A stretch of DNA of 64,000 nucleotides from Hypomesus transpacificus. Taxonomy: Eukaryota; Chordata; Actinopteri; Osmeriformes; Osmeridae. Shown piece after piece: positions 63,962 to 64,000 of the stretch (its first letter is position 1; each line of letters starts with the position of its first letter). The stretch lies in contig NC_061061.1 of NCBI RefSeq assembly GCF_021917145.1, positions 12,774,908-12,838,907 on the forward strand. The letters run 5' to 3'. A model generated the notes under the pieces. The model was not told the origin of the DNA. It was given only the letters and a program-made list of their open reading frames with translations, and did not search any database. The position numbers and the translations under genes are program-made.

Positions 63962-64000
63962 AGTGTGCATGTCTGCACATGAGGGTCTTGGACGAAATGA
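61464..64000. other. Gene-free end with GA-, GT- and G-rich repeats
   Basis: Contains a G-run (61761-61784), purine-rich tracts (62040-62300, 62465-62535, 62635-62835), GT/CA runs (61620-61650, 63478-63500, 63915-63957). No exon was recognised. It is probably a cers2 intron or upstream DNA. Confidence 0.5.

Overview
The window is vertebrate nuclear DNA, almost certainly from a teleost fish. Its genes have many introns with GT/AG borders. It carries fish-type V-SINEs, L2-like LINE tails and MITEs, an extreme load of CA/GT, GA and minisatellite repeats, and an 11-beta-hydroxylase of the fish CYP11C/B type. No viral element was recognised. A run of 100 Ns (61364-61463) marks an assembly gap.

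Layout, left to right: 3' part of the window's first gene missing, cyp11c1/cyp11b-like (minus, exons 1-3 only, 573-2303); complexin-3/4-like gene with a CAAX box (minus, 3620-4799); repeat-rich spacer (about 4.8-9.1 kb); CLK-family kinase (minus, 9292-12743 for the part I can read); rec8 meiotic cohesin (minus, 15206-22310); two immunoglobulin-superfamily receptor genes (plus, 22474-23852 and 27251-29060) separated by a nest of DNA transposons; setdb1 (minus, 31008-41601); a cortexin-domain micro-membrane protein, ctxnd-like (minus, 42496-42687); intergenic repeats (42.7-48.4 kb); arnt (minus, 48517-57379); 3' exons of cers2 (minus, 60205-61223); then a repeat-rich gene-free end.

setdb1, ctxnd, arnt and cers2 correspond to the human 1q21 neighbourhood. 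CLK, complexin and CYP11 genes are found in the paralogous human 15q24 region, so the block looks like an ancient vertebrate paralogon (inference from remembered synteny). The genes are housekeeping, steroidogenic, meiotic and chromatin genes and do not form one pathway. The two Ig receptors are the lineage-variable part: one has a V domain without the canonical cysteines and a short tail, and the other has an ITIM-like tail with an alternative short end.

The most unusual pattern is at the introns. Several minisatellites are tandem copies of splice-site DNA: 18 extra copies of the cyp11c1 exon-2 donor, 3 extra copies of a setdb1 donor, a long setdb1 array resembling the next acceptor, acceptor-like units in rec8 and arnt introns, a telomere-type repeat that supplies the branch-point motif of a rec8 acceptor, and a 28-C tract in front of a CLK acceptor.
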